The position numbers and the translations under genes were made by a program. The notes below the pieces were generated by a model that worked only from the letters and a program-made list of their open reading frames with translations, had not been told where the DNA came from and did not search any database. A stretch of 64,000 nt of DNA from Methylomonas sp. (GTDB lineage Bacteria; Pseudomonadota; Gammaproteobacteria; Methylococcales; Methylomonadaceae): positions 1-64,000 of the forward strand of contig NZ_JALOBS010000009.1 in the NCBI RefSeq assembly GCF_023228165.1, in the 5' to 3' direction. The number at the start of each line of letters is the position of its first letter. Position 1 is the stretch's first letter. Below are positions 16,539-25,218 of this stretch, piece after piece.

Positions 16539-17112
16539 AAGTATCCGTGCATCCGTGCCTGAATTTTAATTTTAGCTGGAGAGGGTAATGAATATTAGCA
16601 TATTCGGCTCGGTTTACGGTAATGGCCTCAGCTGAGCAGGTCTCGACGTCCACGCGGAATCAACAGTAAAAATCGATCAAATACGGCTTCCAGCAGCTTT
16701 TGTTGGCCCTAAGCGGCGGTTAAGACGGTCGATTCGGCTATAAAATCATCGATAAGCCAAGGATGACAAACGTGGCTTTTTGCCAAACAGCGATAACAAA
16801 TGCGTTACCATAACACTATCCATCGCACGGCGAATTTCGGTAACTCCATTCCCTCTCCCACAGGAGAGGGTTACGGGCGGAAGAGAATTAAATAACCGAA
16901 ATTTGAAGTGTATTGCGTATATTAGGACCGGCAAGACGATGACGTTTTTCATGAGAATGCGATTTGTTGATGCACCGAATCGGCCGCCGCAGTGCTCAAT
17001 CTTGCTGTTTCGGGTGAGGAAAATGCCGTTAAGTGCGTTCTGCAACTGAATAACGATAATGGAAAATTTTTAGTACTCGTCGATTGATTAGACTATTTAT
17101 GAGGTGTTCAAA
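16539..17112. other. 574-bp intergenic stretch
   Basis: No convincing gene. Small open frames here (for example 16780-17049) lack a ribosome binding site and protein-like composition. It contains a REP-like hairpin at 16851-16870 (CCCTCTCC, 4-nt loop, GGAGAGGG). Confidence 0.6.
16851..16870. repeat. REP-like hairpin
   Basis: An 8-bp perfect stem CCCTCTCC/GGAGAGGG with loop CACA, a form common in dispersed repeats of gammaproteobacteria. Only one copy was noticed in this window. Confidence 0.35.
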
Positions 17113-17733
17113 ATGAGCGGTTGCTGTGATCATGATTGTTCTTTGGATCGGCTACAAGAACGACAACGCGGAACATTACAAATCGTTTTAGGCATTAACG
17201 CTATTATGTTTTTTGTCATCGTTGTTGCTGCATTCTATGGCCGATCATCCGCTCTGCTATCCGATAGTCTTGATAATCTTGGAGATGCACTGACCTATGG
17301 TCTAAGCATTTATTCCGTCTCGCGTGGTGTCGCGGTCAAGGCCAAAGTGGCTTTATTCAAAGGTACGCTTATTTTTCTAGCCGCTTTGGCCGTGGGTGCC
17401 CAAATTGTATCCAAGCTTATAGCGCCAACTGTGCCTATCTTTGAGATTATGGGTGTGTTTAGTCTTATCGGTCTTGCCGCTAACGCCTTATGTCTCTTTC
17501 TTCTTTGGCGTCATCGGCAGGATGATGTCAATATGAGTTCGGTATGGGAATGCTCCAGAAACGATATTGCATCTAATCTTGCCGTTTTCGCTGCCGCCGG
17601 GGCGGTCTGGCTGACGGATTCAGGGTGGCCGGATATTGCGGTTGCGTCATGTCTTATGCTTCTGTTGATACGTTCGGCCATCAGAGTGATTAAATCCGCC
17701 AGGGCTGAACTTCAGGCAGCAACCGCACAATAA
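17113..17733 (+). CDS. Cation transporter (CDF-like membrane domain)
   Basis: A 206-aa membrane protein resembling the transmembrane half of cation diffusion facilitators: six hydrophobic segments, ALLSDSLDNLGDALTYGLSIY in TM2 (the usual metal-binding HxxxD position reads D-x-x-x-D) and SRNDIASNLAVFAAA in TM5. The C-terminal cytoplasmic domain of full CDF proteins is absent. The N-terminus has CCDHDC, a possible metal-binding patch. The ATG at 17113 follows GAGGTG; an in-frame GTG at 17104 would add three residues. It probably exports or binds a divalent metal, in line with the surrounding metal genes. Confidence 0.75.
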   Translation: MSGCCDHDCSLDRLQERQRGTLQIVLGINAIMFFVIVVAAFYGRSSALLSDSLDNLGDALTYGLSIYSVSRGVAVKAKVALFKGTLIFLAALAVGAQIVSKLIAPTVPIFEIMGVFSLIGLAANALCLFLLWRHRQDDVNMSSVWECSRNDIASNLAVFAAAGAVWLTDSGWPDIAVASCLMLLLIRSAIRVIKSARAELQAATAQ

Positions 17734-17773
17734 ACACATCTCGAATGTCCGCATCAACTTAATAGATCACCGG

Positions 17774-18929
17774 TTAGATCCGGGCTTGGCCATTATGATT
17801 TCGGGATCGGGATTTATGTTTAAACCTAACAATGAAACCGTGGCCGTGCAAATCGTCGGCATATCGGATGAAGCATGATTTTGATCGCTTAATTGTAGAG
17901 GTGAGCCGGTATTCATTAGACTTTTTAGGTTTTAACTGATTGAGTAGAACTAAAAAACTTGGTAACACAATGAGTACCAACGGCGTCTGAACAATAAGCC
18001 CCGAAACGATGGCGATGGCCAGCGGTTGCAGCATTTCAGAACCGGCGCCGATACCCATCGCTAAGGGTAAGAGCGCCAAGATGGCCGCTACTGTGGTCAT
18101 GGCAATTGGTCGCATGCGGTTGTTGCCAGCCGTAATCATGCGCTGGATGCCCGCCTCTGATTTCGGCAGGCCTTGGTATTCCAAATATAAAAAATACTGA
18201 CTTCAGTGACGATACCGATGACCATGGCCATCCCCATCATCGCGGTGATGTTTAATTCGGTGTTGCTAAGCCACAAACCGACAAAAACCGCGGCAACCGC
18301 CATGAGCGTGGTGAGCATCATCGATAGAGCCACATGGAAATATTCGTATAAATATAATAAGCTTTATGCGGCAGTAATCCGGGTTGATCCATGGCTTTAA
18401 TGACATCGGCAACAGTTAATCCCATATCGCGGCCGCTAATGCGGCCAGTGACAGCCACCATACGTTTTAAGTTATCCTGTTTAATTTGCACCTGCCCGAC
18501 TTCGGTGGTGATTTCCGCTATTTTTTTTAGCGGCACCCAATGACCTTCAGCGGAGCGGATGCGTAATTCATTCATGGCGCGGGTGCTTGAGCGGTTACTT
18601 TGAGGTATCCAAAGGCGTAAATTCACCATCTTCGGGCCTTCTTGCAATTGTGTGGTGACAGTTCCGGCTAGTTAACTATTCAGGGGTTGTTTGACGGCAT
18701 TGGGATTGAGTCCTTCCAAGGCGGCTTTATCGCGTAACACTCTAAGATTGATAGCATCGCCCGCTGGAATAACGCCGTTGTTAAGATCAACCACGCCTGG
18801 AATATTTTCCAAATTACTGGCCACTTTCGTTGCCTGTGCTTTCAATACCGCGCCGTCATCTGAATATAAATTCACTTCTATCGACTGCGGGACTGTGGTT
18901 AAGTCACCGTTGCTTCTAGGGTGTTTCAA
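17774..18929 (-). pseudogene. RND efflux permease, decayed remnant
   Basis: Three pieces of one RND permease lie in different frames. The first (18929 down to about 18350) contains IPGVVDLNNGVIPAGDAINLRV of the porter domain and is interrupted by an in-frame TAA at 18672-18674, with homology continuing in the same frame beyond it. After YYIYTNISMWLYR a large piece of the membrane domain is missing, and the sequence resumes in another frame with LSMMLTTLMAVAAVFVGLWL and GMAMVIGIVTEVSIFY. A one-base shift near 18180 moves the rest (LEYQGLPKSEAGIQRMITAGNNRMRPIAMTT split over frames) to a third frame. The gene cannot make a pump. Confidence 0.85.
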
Positions 18930-19038
18930 GCTGTTGTTGAATGGCTTGTTCGGTTAATGGCTTGGCTTGATATTGGGCACAGCCAACGAGCCAACATAGC
19001 CACATCACGATAACAGGTTTGCTTACCTTGGCATTCAT
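18916..19038 (-). pseudogene. Outer-membrane factor (CzcC-like) N-terminal remnant
   Basis: Forty codons beginning with ATG overlapping the histidine kinase stop (ATGA). They encode a lipoprotein signal peptide with lipobox LVGC and then AQYQAKPLTEQAIQQ, like the start of CzcC/NodT-type outer-membrane factors. The frame hits TAG and the DNA passes straight into the middle of an RND permease, so a deletion has joined the start of the outer-membrane gene to the permease, removing most of it and the membrane-fusion gene. Confidence 0.7.
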
Positions 19039-20420
19039 ACTGAAGTAAATTGATCCGTTTTTTTTCGGAAATTGAGTACCGCTTTTAGGCCTGGGTAGTT
19101 ATCGGATAACACTATTTTGCCGTTATGCAGATCTACAATGGCAGCTACAATACTTAAGCCAAGGCCGTTACCAGGCCTGGTACGGCTTTGCTCCAGCCGA
19201 TAAAAACGCTGAAAAACTTTTTGGCGCTGTGCTTCGGTAATGCCTGGGCCGTGGTCGGCAATTATCAATTCAACCCAGTCATCAAAGGCGCGCAGGTTAA
19301 CGGTGATTCCGCTGTGTTCGGGTGTATGCACGATAGCATTTTCCAAGAGATTAAAAACAAGCTGCGTCATAAGCTCTTTATCTCCGTATAGCTCACAAGC
19401 TTGTTCAATATCAAAAGCAATTATTTTTCCTTGTTCCTCAGCTGCCGGATTCAGTGCATCGACTACCGCAATCACAATGTCGCTGAGATTGATCATCTTG
19501 AACCCACTACGGCGGGATTGGGATTCGATTTGAGAAATCCTCAATAACGCGGAAAACGTCTCCAGAATCGTATCGGCTTCAGTAATGGCACTGGCAATCT
19601 GCTCTTTGTATTGCTCTTCGGATAAGTTTGACATTAAAGCCGCTTCGAGTCGGAATTTCAAACGACTGACCGGGGTACGTAAATCATGGGCTATATCGTT
19701 GGAAACCTGCTGAACGTTGGCAATTAAAGTACCCATTTTGTCCAGCATCCGATTTAACAAAAATGCCAGATTGTCTAATTCATCTTGGTTTTTCGAAACC
19801 GTCAAACGATGGCTTAAGTCTCCAGCAATAATGGCTTGGGTTGATTGAGTAATGCGGTCGATTTTTGTAAGAAAAGCATGGCTAATATAAATTCCTCCCA
19901 TTATGCCTAGGACAATCACCAGTCCGAAGCCCCATAAAAAAGCCTGAATAATGGCTTCTCCTGCATCGTTAATATTACCGCTGTCATGGCCCACCCCTAG
20001 CCAAATATGATTGGGTAAAGCGATGATACGAACCAAAAAAAGGGCTTTCTCGTTGGCTGTCTTGTTGATGGGACGGTTGAGTTTGAGGATTTGCCAGCCT
20101 TCTGCAAGCTTAAATTGGCTGAGACTACCGGCTATCAATTGGCCATTCTGATTCAACACCCCGTATTCCAAGGCATGATTCGATTTTGAATCAATAACTT
20201 CATTAATCTCGTCGATTAATTCCGGCAATCCGCCGGATTTATATTCCGTTTTCAGTCTGGCAATTTCGGACTCCAAATTATTCCTGAGCTGTTGCTCCAG
20301 AGAATGTGTGGTCAATAGATAAACCGTGGTGCCGATGGCTAGAAATGAACATAAGAACAAACCTAAATAGAGTGCCGACAATTTAAAGCCGGTCGTGCTG
20401 ACAAGGCTAGATAGTTTCAC
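19035..20420 (-). CDS. Sensor histidine kinase (metal/envelope type)
   Basis: A 461-aa membrane kinase: TM1 at about 13-35, a periplasmic sensor region to about 160, TM2 at about 163-185, a HAMP domain, then a HisKA box VSNDIAHDLRTPVSRLKFRLE with the phosphorylated His, and the ATPase domain with LLENAIVH, DHGPGI and GNGLGLSI. It forms an operon with the response regulator (14-base overlap) and, formerly, with the ruined czc-like genes downstream, so a heavy-metal signal is likely. Confidence 0.9.
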   Translation of the reverse strand: MKLSSLVSTTGFKLSALYLGLFLCSFLAIGTTVYLLTTHSLEQQLRNNLESEIARLKTEYKSGGLPELIDEINEVIDSKSNHALEYGVLNQNGQLIAGSLSQFKLAEGWQILKLNRPINKTANEKALFLVRIIALPNHIWLGVGHDSGNINDAGEAIIQAFLWGFGLVIVLGIMGGIYISHAFLTKIDRITQSTQAIIAGDLSHRLTVSKNQDELDNLAFLLNRMLDKMGTLIANVQQVSNDIAHDLRTPVSRLKFRLEAALMSNLSEEQYKEQIASAITEADTILETFSALLRISQIESQSRRSGFKMINLSDIVIAVVDALNPAAEEQGKIIAFDIEQACELYGDKELMTQLVFNLLENAIVHTPEHSGITVNLRAFDDWVELIIADHGPGITEAQRQKVFQRFYRLEQSRTRPGNGLGLSIVAAIVDLHNGKIVLSDNYPGLKAVLNFRKKTDQFTSV

Positions 20421-21084
20421 GAAGCATATATCCCGAACCGCGCACGGTTTGAATTAAATCTGTTCTGTCGCCGACATTCAGCTTACTACGCAAGCGGCTA
20501 ATATGGGTTTCGACAATATTGGTTTTAGGGTCAAAATGGAAATCCCAAACATTTTCCAGCAACATGGTGCGAGTGACGACTTGGTCGGCATGACGAACAA
20601 GATATTCAATTAAGCGAAATTCGGTGGGTTGCAAGTCGATCAATACACCATTGCGCCTGACCGATCTTTTCATCCGGTCAATTTCGAGTTCACCCACTTG
20701 TAAAACGTTCTGCGCCACGGTTTCTCTGGGCCTACGTAAAAGCGCGTTCACTCGTGCATCCAATTCACTAAATGCAAACGGCTTGACCAGGTAGTCGTCC
20801 GCCCCGGCATTTAAACCTTCAACACGGTCGTCAATCCCGCACATCGTGGTTAGAAACAACACCGAGACGGAGCAACCGAAACTGCGTATTTTTTTTACTA
20901 GGCTAAGCCCATCAAGTCCCGGTAGCATGCGGTCAACAATGAGCAGGTCATAGAGGGAGTCTTGAGCTAGAAGCAGACCTTCGCAGCCGTCTTTCGCTGA
21001 ATCCACTGTATGGCCTGCTTCTTTTAAACCAGTGACTACATAGTTTCTGGTTTGTGTATCATCTTCGATGACTAATATTTTCAT
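20407..21084 (-). CDS. OmpR-family response regulator
   Basis: A 225-aa regulator with a receiver domain (ILVIEDDTQTRNYV, LLIVDRMLPGLDG holding the phospho-Asp, LVKPF with the conserved Lys) and a winged-helix DNA-binding domain ending TVRGSGYMLRE. Similar to CzcR/CopR/QseB regulators. A 29-bp box present upstream of the PepSY gene (21555-21583) and again at 25118-25146 is a candidate binding site. Confidence 0.92.
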   Translation of the reverse strand: MKILVIEDDTQTRNYVVTGLKEAGHTVDSAKDGCEGLLLAQDSLYDLLIVDRMLPGLDGLSLVKKIRSFGCSVSVLFLTTMCGIDDRVEGLNAGADDYLVKPFAFSELDARVNALLRRPRETVAQNVLQVGELEIDRMKRSVRRNGVLIDLQPTEFRLIEYLVRHADQVVTRTMLLENVWDFHFDPKTNIVETHISRLRSKLNVGDRTDLIQTVRGSGYMLRETI

Positions 21085-21125
21085 GAATTTAAAATACCGG
21101 GAAATTACTTCTCGGCGCTAACAGC

Positions 21126-21479
21126 CTATTCTTTACCGTTTTCAGCGCCTTCTTTGGCGTCATCCTCCAGGGAAATCTTGAGTACTTTGCCAGTTTTGCC
21201 ATCGACGATCACTTCATGGACTTTACCATTTTTGACAATTTCGACTTCAAACTGTACGGCAGCGGACTCATCATTTAATTCGGCCTCCATGGCTTTGCCG
21301 CCGGTTTTTTGCTCGGCTGCTGTAATCGCCTCTTGTAAAGAAATTTTGGCTTGACTAAAAAGCAGCAACTCATTGACTTCTTCATCTTTGGCTTCTGTCG
21401 CTCGCGCCAGGTTAATGGCACTACCGACCATCATCATGGCAAATATCGTTGTGACTATTTTGGCTTGTTTGTTTTTCAT
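21126..21479 (-). CDS. PepSY domain periplasmic protein
   Basis: A 117-aa protein with a signal peptide (cut near ARA, residue 27) and one PepSY domain: ISLQEAITAAEQKTGGKAME, then VEIVKNGKVHEVIVDGKTGKVL. It is acidic at the C-terminus. PepSY proteins next to two-component systems are common in metal and envelope stress loci. It is the first gene of the operon PepSY - response regulator - kinase. Confidence 0.88.
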   Translation of the reverse strand: MKNKQAKIVTTIFAMMMVGSAINLARATEAKDEEVNELLLFSQAKISLQEAITAAEQKTGGKAMEAELNDESAAVQFEVEIVKNGKVHEVIVDGKTGKVLKISLEDDAKEGAENGKE

Positions 21480-21554
21480 GCTATTGATCCTCGTGGATGT
21501 CAGACAGGATTGCCTGACTCGGGATATAGATTAACCCCTACTACATTACAGATA

Positions 21555-21583
21555 GCTTCCCAAAACTATACAATTTTGTAATG
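21555..21583 (-). promoter_or_regulatory. Candidate response-regulator box 1
   Basis: A 29-bp segment that matches the segment at 25118-25146 at 24 positions. Its minus-strand core contains the perfect 12-bp palindrome TACAAAATTGTA, like CopR/CusR-type boxes. It lies 76 bp upstream of the PepSY start. Confidence 0.5.
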
Positions 21584-21743
21584 TAACTGCTTTCAATTAT
21601 TCATTGTAGTGGTTTGCGGACGAATCTCTCTCAAAGATTGTACTTTTGATTCGTCGAGAATTATTGAGGGCGCCGGTAGAGCGAAAGCTGGGAGCAAAAC
21701 GACATCTTCAGTATTTCTTTACTTATGGCGGTAGTTTAAATAA

Positions 21744-21765
21744 CATATGAACATCTATTCAATTG
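21744..21765. promoter_or_regulatory. SmtB/ArsR-type 12-2-12 operator
   Basis: TGAACA-TC-TATTCA at 21748-21761 matches the core inverted repeat of SmtB/ZiaR operators. It is 15 bases before the arsR start, where bound repressor would block transcription. Confidence 0.65.
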
Positions 21766-21776
21766 TTTACATTTAA

Positions 21777-22088
21777 ATGGCGCATTCTCTTGTTGAAAAT
21801 CCAGTGTCCGAACTCGCCGACCTTTTTCGCCTGCTGGGTGACAATACCCGATTGCGCATTGTTTTGACTTGTCTTGATAAGCCGATTGCCGTTAATGACA
21901 TTGCTAGCAAACTCGACTTGAGCAATTCGCTGGTCAGCCATCATCTTCGGTTACTAAAAGCCGCTCGTATCGTCAAGGCCGACCGTCACGGCAAACAAGT
22001 GTTCTATGCCACTGCAGATCAGCACATCTCGGATATCCTAACTAACATGCTCGAACACATTGCAGAACCTCACCCGGAGGCAGACTAA
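21777..22088 (+). CDS. ArsR/SmtB family zinc-type metalloregulator
   Basis: A 103-aa winged-helix repressor with DNA-recognition helix SNSLVSHHLRLLKAARIV. The last helix carries D-x-H-x10-H-x2-E (DQH...EHIAE), exactly the alpha-5 zinc site of SmtB/CzrA. There is no CxC alpha-3 site, so zinc or cobalt rather than arsenic, cadmium or lead is expected. Its stop overlaps the start of the CDF exporter by one base (TAATG), and a matching operator lies just upstream. Confidence 0.92.
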   Translation: MAHSLVENPVSELADLFRLLGDNTRLRIVLTCLDKPIAVNDIASKLDLSNSLVSHHLRLLKAARIVKADRHGKQVFYATADQHISDILTNMLEHIAEPHPEAD

Positions 22089-23032
22089 TGTCGCACAATC
22101 ATTTACATGACCATGATCACGATCACGCTGGACACGCACATAGCAATATCGACAATCATGGTAAAGCCTTTGGCATCGCCATCGTTCTAAACATGGCTTT
22201 TGTAGTAATCGAATTCGCCTATGGCTTTCTTGCCAACTCGACCGCTTTAATGGCCGATGCTGGACACAACCTCTCCGATGTACTGGGTCTACTACTGGCA
22301 TGGGGCGCTTCTATTCTCGCTAGTAAGCCCTCTAGCGAGCGCTACAGCTATGGTCTGCGTAGTGCCTCGATTTTGTCGGCACTAGCGAATGCCATACTCT
22401 TACTGGTTGCGTGTGGTGCCATTGCCTGGGAGGCTATCCAGCGCTTTTCTGTGCCTCCTATTGTGGCTGGACAAACAGTCACGCTGGTAGCAAGTGTTGG
22501 TATCGTAATCAACGTTTTATCGGCTTGGTTGTTCGTAAAGGGAAGTAAGGGGGATTTAAATATTCGTGGAGCCTACCTGCACATGGCTGCCGATGCGGCT
22601 GTGTCGCTGGGTGTTGTGATCGCCGGCGTGGCGATGATATTCACCGACTGGTATTGGCTTGATCCGGCAATGAGTTTATTCATCGTAGCTGTGATTGTAA
22701 TTGGCACATGGGGACTGCTGCGCGAATCAATCCAACTGGCTTTGAACGCCGTTCCAGCACACATTGATGTATCCGCAGTGGAAAACCATCTGCGCCGATG
22801 TCCAGGCGTCAAGGACATTCACGATTTGCACATCTGGGGTATGAGTACCACGGAAAGTGCTTTAACTGTCCATTTGGTGATACCTGCTTACCCCGGCGAC
22901 GCATTCTTGGACGACCTGGCACAGACTCTAAAAGAGCTTTTTTCCATTCAGCATAGTACGCTGCAAGTAGAGCAAGGCACTACCGAACATACCTGTGCAT
23001 TGCATTCAATAGCAACGACCGCGCACGACTAG
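22088..23032 (+). CDS. CzcD-like cation diffusion facilitator
   Basis: A 314-aa CDF transporter that would export zinc or similar metals using the proton gradient. It has a His/Asp-rich N-terminus (HNHLHDHDHDHAGHAHS) and six membrane helices. The metal site is HxxxD in TM2 (MADAGHNLSDVLGL) and in TM5 (LHMAADAAVSLGV), and there is a C-terminal ferredoxin-like domain with DIHDLHIWGMSTTESALTVHLV. Translationally coupled to the arsR gene and probably induced by its metal. Confidence 0.92.
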   Translation: MSHNHLHDHDHDHAGHAHSNIDNHGKAFGIAIVLNMAFVVIEFAYGFLANSTALMADAGHNLSDVLGLLLAWGASILASKPSSERYSYGLRSASILSALANAILLLVACGAIAWEAIQRFSVPPIVAGQTVTLVASVGIVINVLSAWLFVKGSKGDLNIRGAYLHMAADAAVSLGVVIAGVAMIFTDWYWLDPAMSLFIVAVIVIGTWGLLRESIQLALNAVPAHIDVSAVENHLRRCPGVKDIHDLHIWGMSTTESALTVHLVIPAYPGDAFLDDLAQTLKELFSIQHSTLQVEQGTTEHTCALHSIATTAHD

Positions 23033-23049
23033 CAGGTAGTCACTCAATC

Positions 23050-24111
23050 ATGAATCCAAACGTTTTGTATGCACTACTTGCCGCCGCTTTATTTGGAGCA
23101 AGTACCCCCATTGCTAAATTACTAATTGGTGAATTATCACCTGTGTTGCTGGGTGGACTACTGTATCTGGGTAGTGGGATTGGATTAGCGATAGTAAGAC
23201 TCATCAGGGATCAAGGTTGGATCGCCCCTTTGCTTACCTGGTCAGAGTGGCCATGGCTACTAGGTGCTATCCTTTTTGGGGGGGTGCTCGCCCCCATTGC
23301 TTTATTGTTTGGTCTACCACTTATCAGTGGATCGGCAGCATCGCTTTTGCTGAATCTTGAGGCGGTTTTGACTGCCGTAATTGCATGGCTTGTCTTCAAA
23401 GAGAATGCAGATCGACGTATCGTGCTCGGCATGTCGGCAATAGTTGCTGGTGGTATGTTGCTGTCCTGGCCGGGAGGCGATACAGGCATGACTAGCTGGG
23501 TGGGTCCATTGTCTATTACAGTTGCCTGTCTCTGCTGGGCCATCGACAACAATTTAACCCGCAAAGTCGCTGCATCCGATGCTTTATTCATTGCCACTAG
23601 TAAAGGTCTGATTGCTGGCACAGTAAACACCAGTTTGGCGATATATTTCGGGACCGTGCTGCCAGACGCGTTCAGCTTGATAACCATCATGATATTGGGG
23701 CTAATTGGTTATGGAGTAAGTTTGGTGCTATTTGTTTTAGCGTTGCGTGGCTTGGGAGCGGCACGTACGGGAGCTTATTTCTCGACGGCACCGTTCATTG
23801 GCGCTACTGTGGCTTTAGCATTGTTGGGCGAGTCCGCTTCGCCAACATTTTGGCTGGCCGCTATCCTGATGGGCGTGGGTGTTTGGTTACATCTGACCGA
23901 GCATCATGAGCACAACCATACCCATATACCGCTCGAACATACCCATAATCATTTCCACGATGAGCATCACAATCATCAACATGATTTTGCCTGGGATGAA
24001 CGCGAGCCTCACGCACATTTACACGGGCATGCTGTAATAACCCATAAACACCCGCATTTCCCAGATATACATCATCGACACAATCACAAAGACGCCGAGA
24101 CTACCCGCTAA
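23050..24111 (+). CDS. DMT/EamA transporter with His-rich C-terminal tail
   Basis: A 353-aa protein with ten membrane helices of the EamA drug/metabolite transporter fold (FGASTPIAKLLIGELSP at the start; second EamA repeat from about residue 150). After about residue 280 comes a cytoplasmic tail of some 70 residues with about 24 His, many in H-x-H pairs. Such tails usually bind metals, and the gene follows the CDF exporter by 17 bases in the ArsR operon, so a metal or metal-complex exporter is likely. The actual substrate is unknown. Confidence 0.8.
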   Translation: MNPNVLYALLAAALFGASTPIAKLLIGELSPVLLGGLLYLGSGIGLAIVRLIRDQGWIAPLLTWSEWPWLLGAILFGGVLAPIALLFGLPLISGSAASLLLNLEAVLTAVIAWLVFKENADRRIVLGMSAIVAGGMLLSWPGGDTGMTSWVGPLSITVACLCWAIDNNLTRKVAASDALFIATSKGLIAGTVNTSLAIYFGTVLPDAFSLITIMILGLIGYGVSLVLFVLALRGLGAARTGAYFSTAPFIGATVALALLGESASPTFWLAAILMGVGVWLHLTEHHEHNHTHIPLEHTHNHFHDEHHNHQHDFAWDEREPHAHLHGHAVITHKHPHFPDIHHRHNHKDAETTR

Positions 24112-24266
24112 GAAGTAAGGGCAAACGAAAAGTTTGTTGTGGCGATCATAAGAAATGGATTGTTTGGACTGGCTACTTAATCCCTGCCTTTTTAAAACAA
24201 AATAGCCACTATAAACGCGTTAATTCAAGCCATCATAGCCGGATGAACTTGATACCTTAGCTATGC

Positions 24267-25025
24267 TCAATGCGCTTGTTTTGCGGGTTTATGCGAAAAC
24301 ATGAAGATAAAAGCAACGATTAACAGGAACAAAGCCGCTGATGCTGAATAACGGCTTAGCTCCAAACCCCCTTTGCTTATTGGTTTATCAAGGAAATCGC
24401 CAACCACCGCACCTAGTGGCCGGGTAAGAATGAATGCAGCCCAAAAAAGTAGCGTGTGGGAAATTTTGGTCCAGTAATATGCTGCTGCAGTCACAGCCAA
24501 CATTGCGCCAAACAGAATCGCGCCACCGCTGTATCCAAGACCTGCCGTATCAGCCGTCCAATCTCCGAGGGCTGTGCCTAAGGTTTGCGAAAACATGATG
24601 GTTATCCAGTAATACATTTCCGATTTTGGTGAGCTCACCGTGTATACGGCTATTGATCCCAGTGCGCGATACCAAATAAACAGGGATGCGATCAACAATG
24701 TGAACAGTATGGTTGTTCCACCCGCATAACCGATACCCAAAGAACGATCCGCGAAATCAGCCAATGTCGTTCCAACCGTTGTGGTGGCGATAATGGTGGT
24801 CCAATAGATAATAGGATGGAACTGCTTCGCGGAAATTTGTACGAATACCGCAACCATAAATATGCTGGCAAATATTGCAGTGCCAACCAGATAGCCAAGA
24901 TCCATCGACATGGATACCGCATCTCCGCCGGTCTCTCCAAGCGTCGTAGCCAGAATTTTTATAATCCAGAAGACTAAAGTGACCTCTGGAACTTTGCTTA
25001 GAATCTTTTGCGGCTCTGTGTTCAT
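24267..25025 (-). CDS. Four-repeat membrane protein (COG4705-like)
   Basis: A 252-aa protein with about eight membrane helices in four repeats. Each repeat holds a small acidic motif: TTLGETGGDA, TTLADFADRS, TALGDWTADT and AVVGDFLDKP, followed in three cases by a Gly-rich turn (LGYLVGT, IGYAGGT, LGYSGGA). It resembles uncharacterised membrane proteins of COG4705. The conserved acidic residues inside membrane segments suggest cation handling. It shares a 29-bp upstream box with the PepSY/two-component operon, so it may answer to the same regulator. Confidence 0.75.
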   Translation of the reverse strand: MNTEPQKILSKVPEVTLVFWIIKILATTLGETGGDAVSMSMDLGYLVGTAIFASIFMVAVFVQISAKQFHPIIYWTTIIATTTVGTTLADFADRSLGIGYAGGTTILFTLLIASLFIWYRALGSIAVYTVSSPKSEMYYWITIMFSQTLGTALGDWTADTAGLGYSGGAILFGAMLAVTAAAYYWTKISHTLLFWAAFILTRPLGAVVGDFLDKPISKGGLELSRYSASAALFLLIVAFIFMFSHKPAKQAH

Positions 25026-25117
25026 TTCTTCCTCACTTGCTCAAATCAATATTGCGGTTGTACCAAGCTGGATGGCCAAACTCCGAACTTAGAATACGCC
25101 AAATGACCTTACGAGAA

Positions 25118-25146
25118 GCTTTCCAGAACTATACCGTTTTGTAATC
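25118..25146 (-). promoter_or_regulatory. Candidate response-regulator box 2
   Basis: The second copy of the box at 21555-21583, in the same orientation relative to its gene and 93 bp upstream of the four-repeat membrane protein start. Confidence 0.5.
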
Positions 25147-25218
25147 TTTATTTTGGGTAGGAGGAATACCAAATGATTAATAGCGTTGTGTGGCTGTGAT
25201 GCCTTCCGTACCTGCCGC

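Noticed and set aside
16780..17049. 89-codon frame between P460 and the CDF-like gene
   Set aside because: No ribosome binding site, runs through the REP-like hairpin, peptide not protein-like.
21748..21761. Possibility that the ArsR site is for arsenic
   Set aside because: The regulator lacks the CxC alpha-3 site and carries a full zinc-type alpha-5 site; neighbours are CDF and His-rich carriers, not ars genes.
22088..24111. His-rich tracts as a possible tandem repeat or CRISPR-like array
   Set aside because: The repeats are codons for His/Asn/Glu inside two transporter genes, with no constant repeat and spacer.
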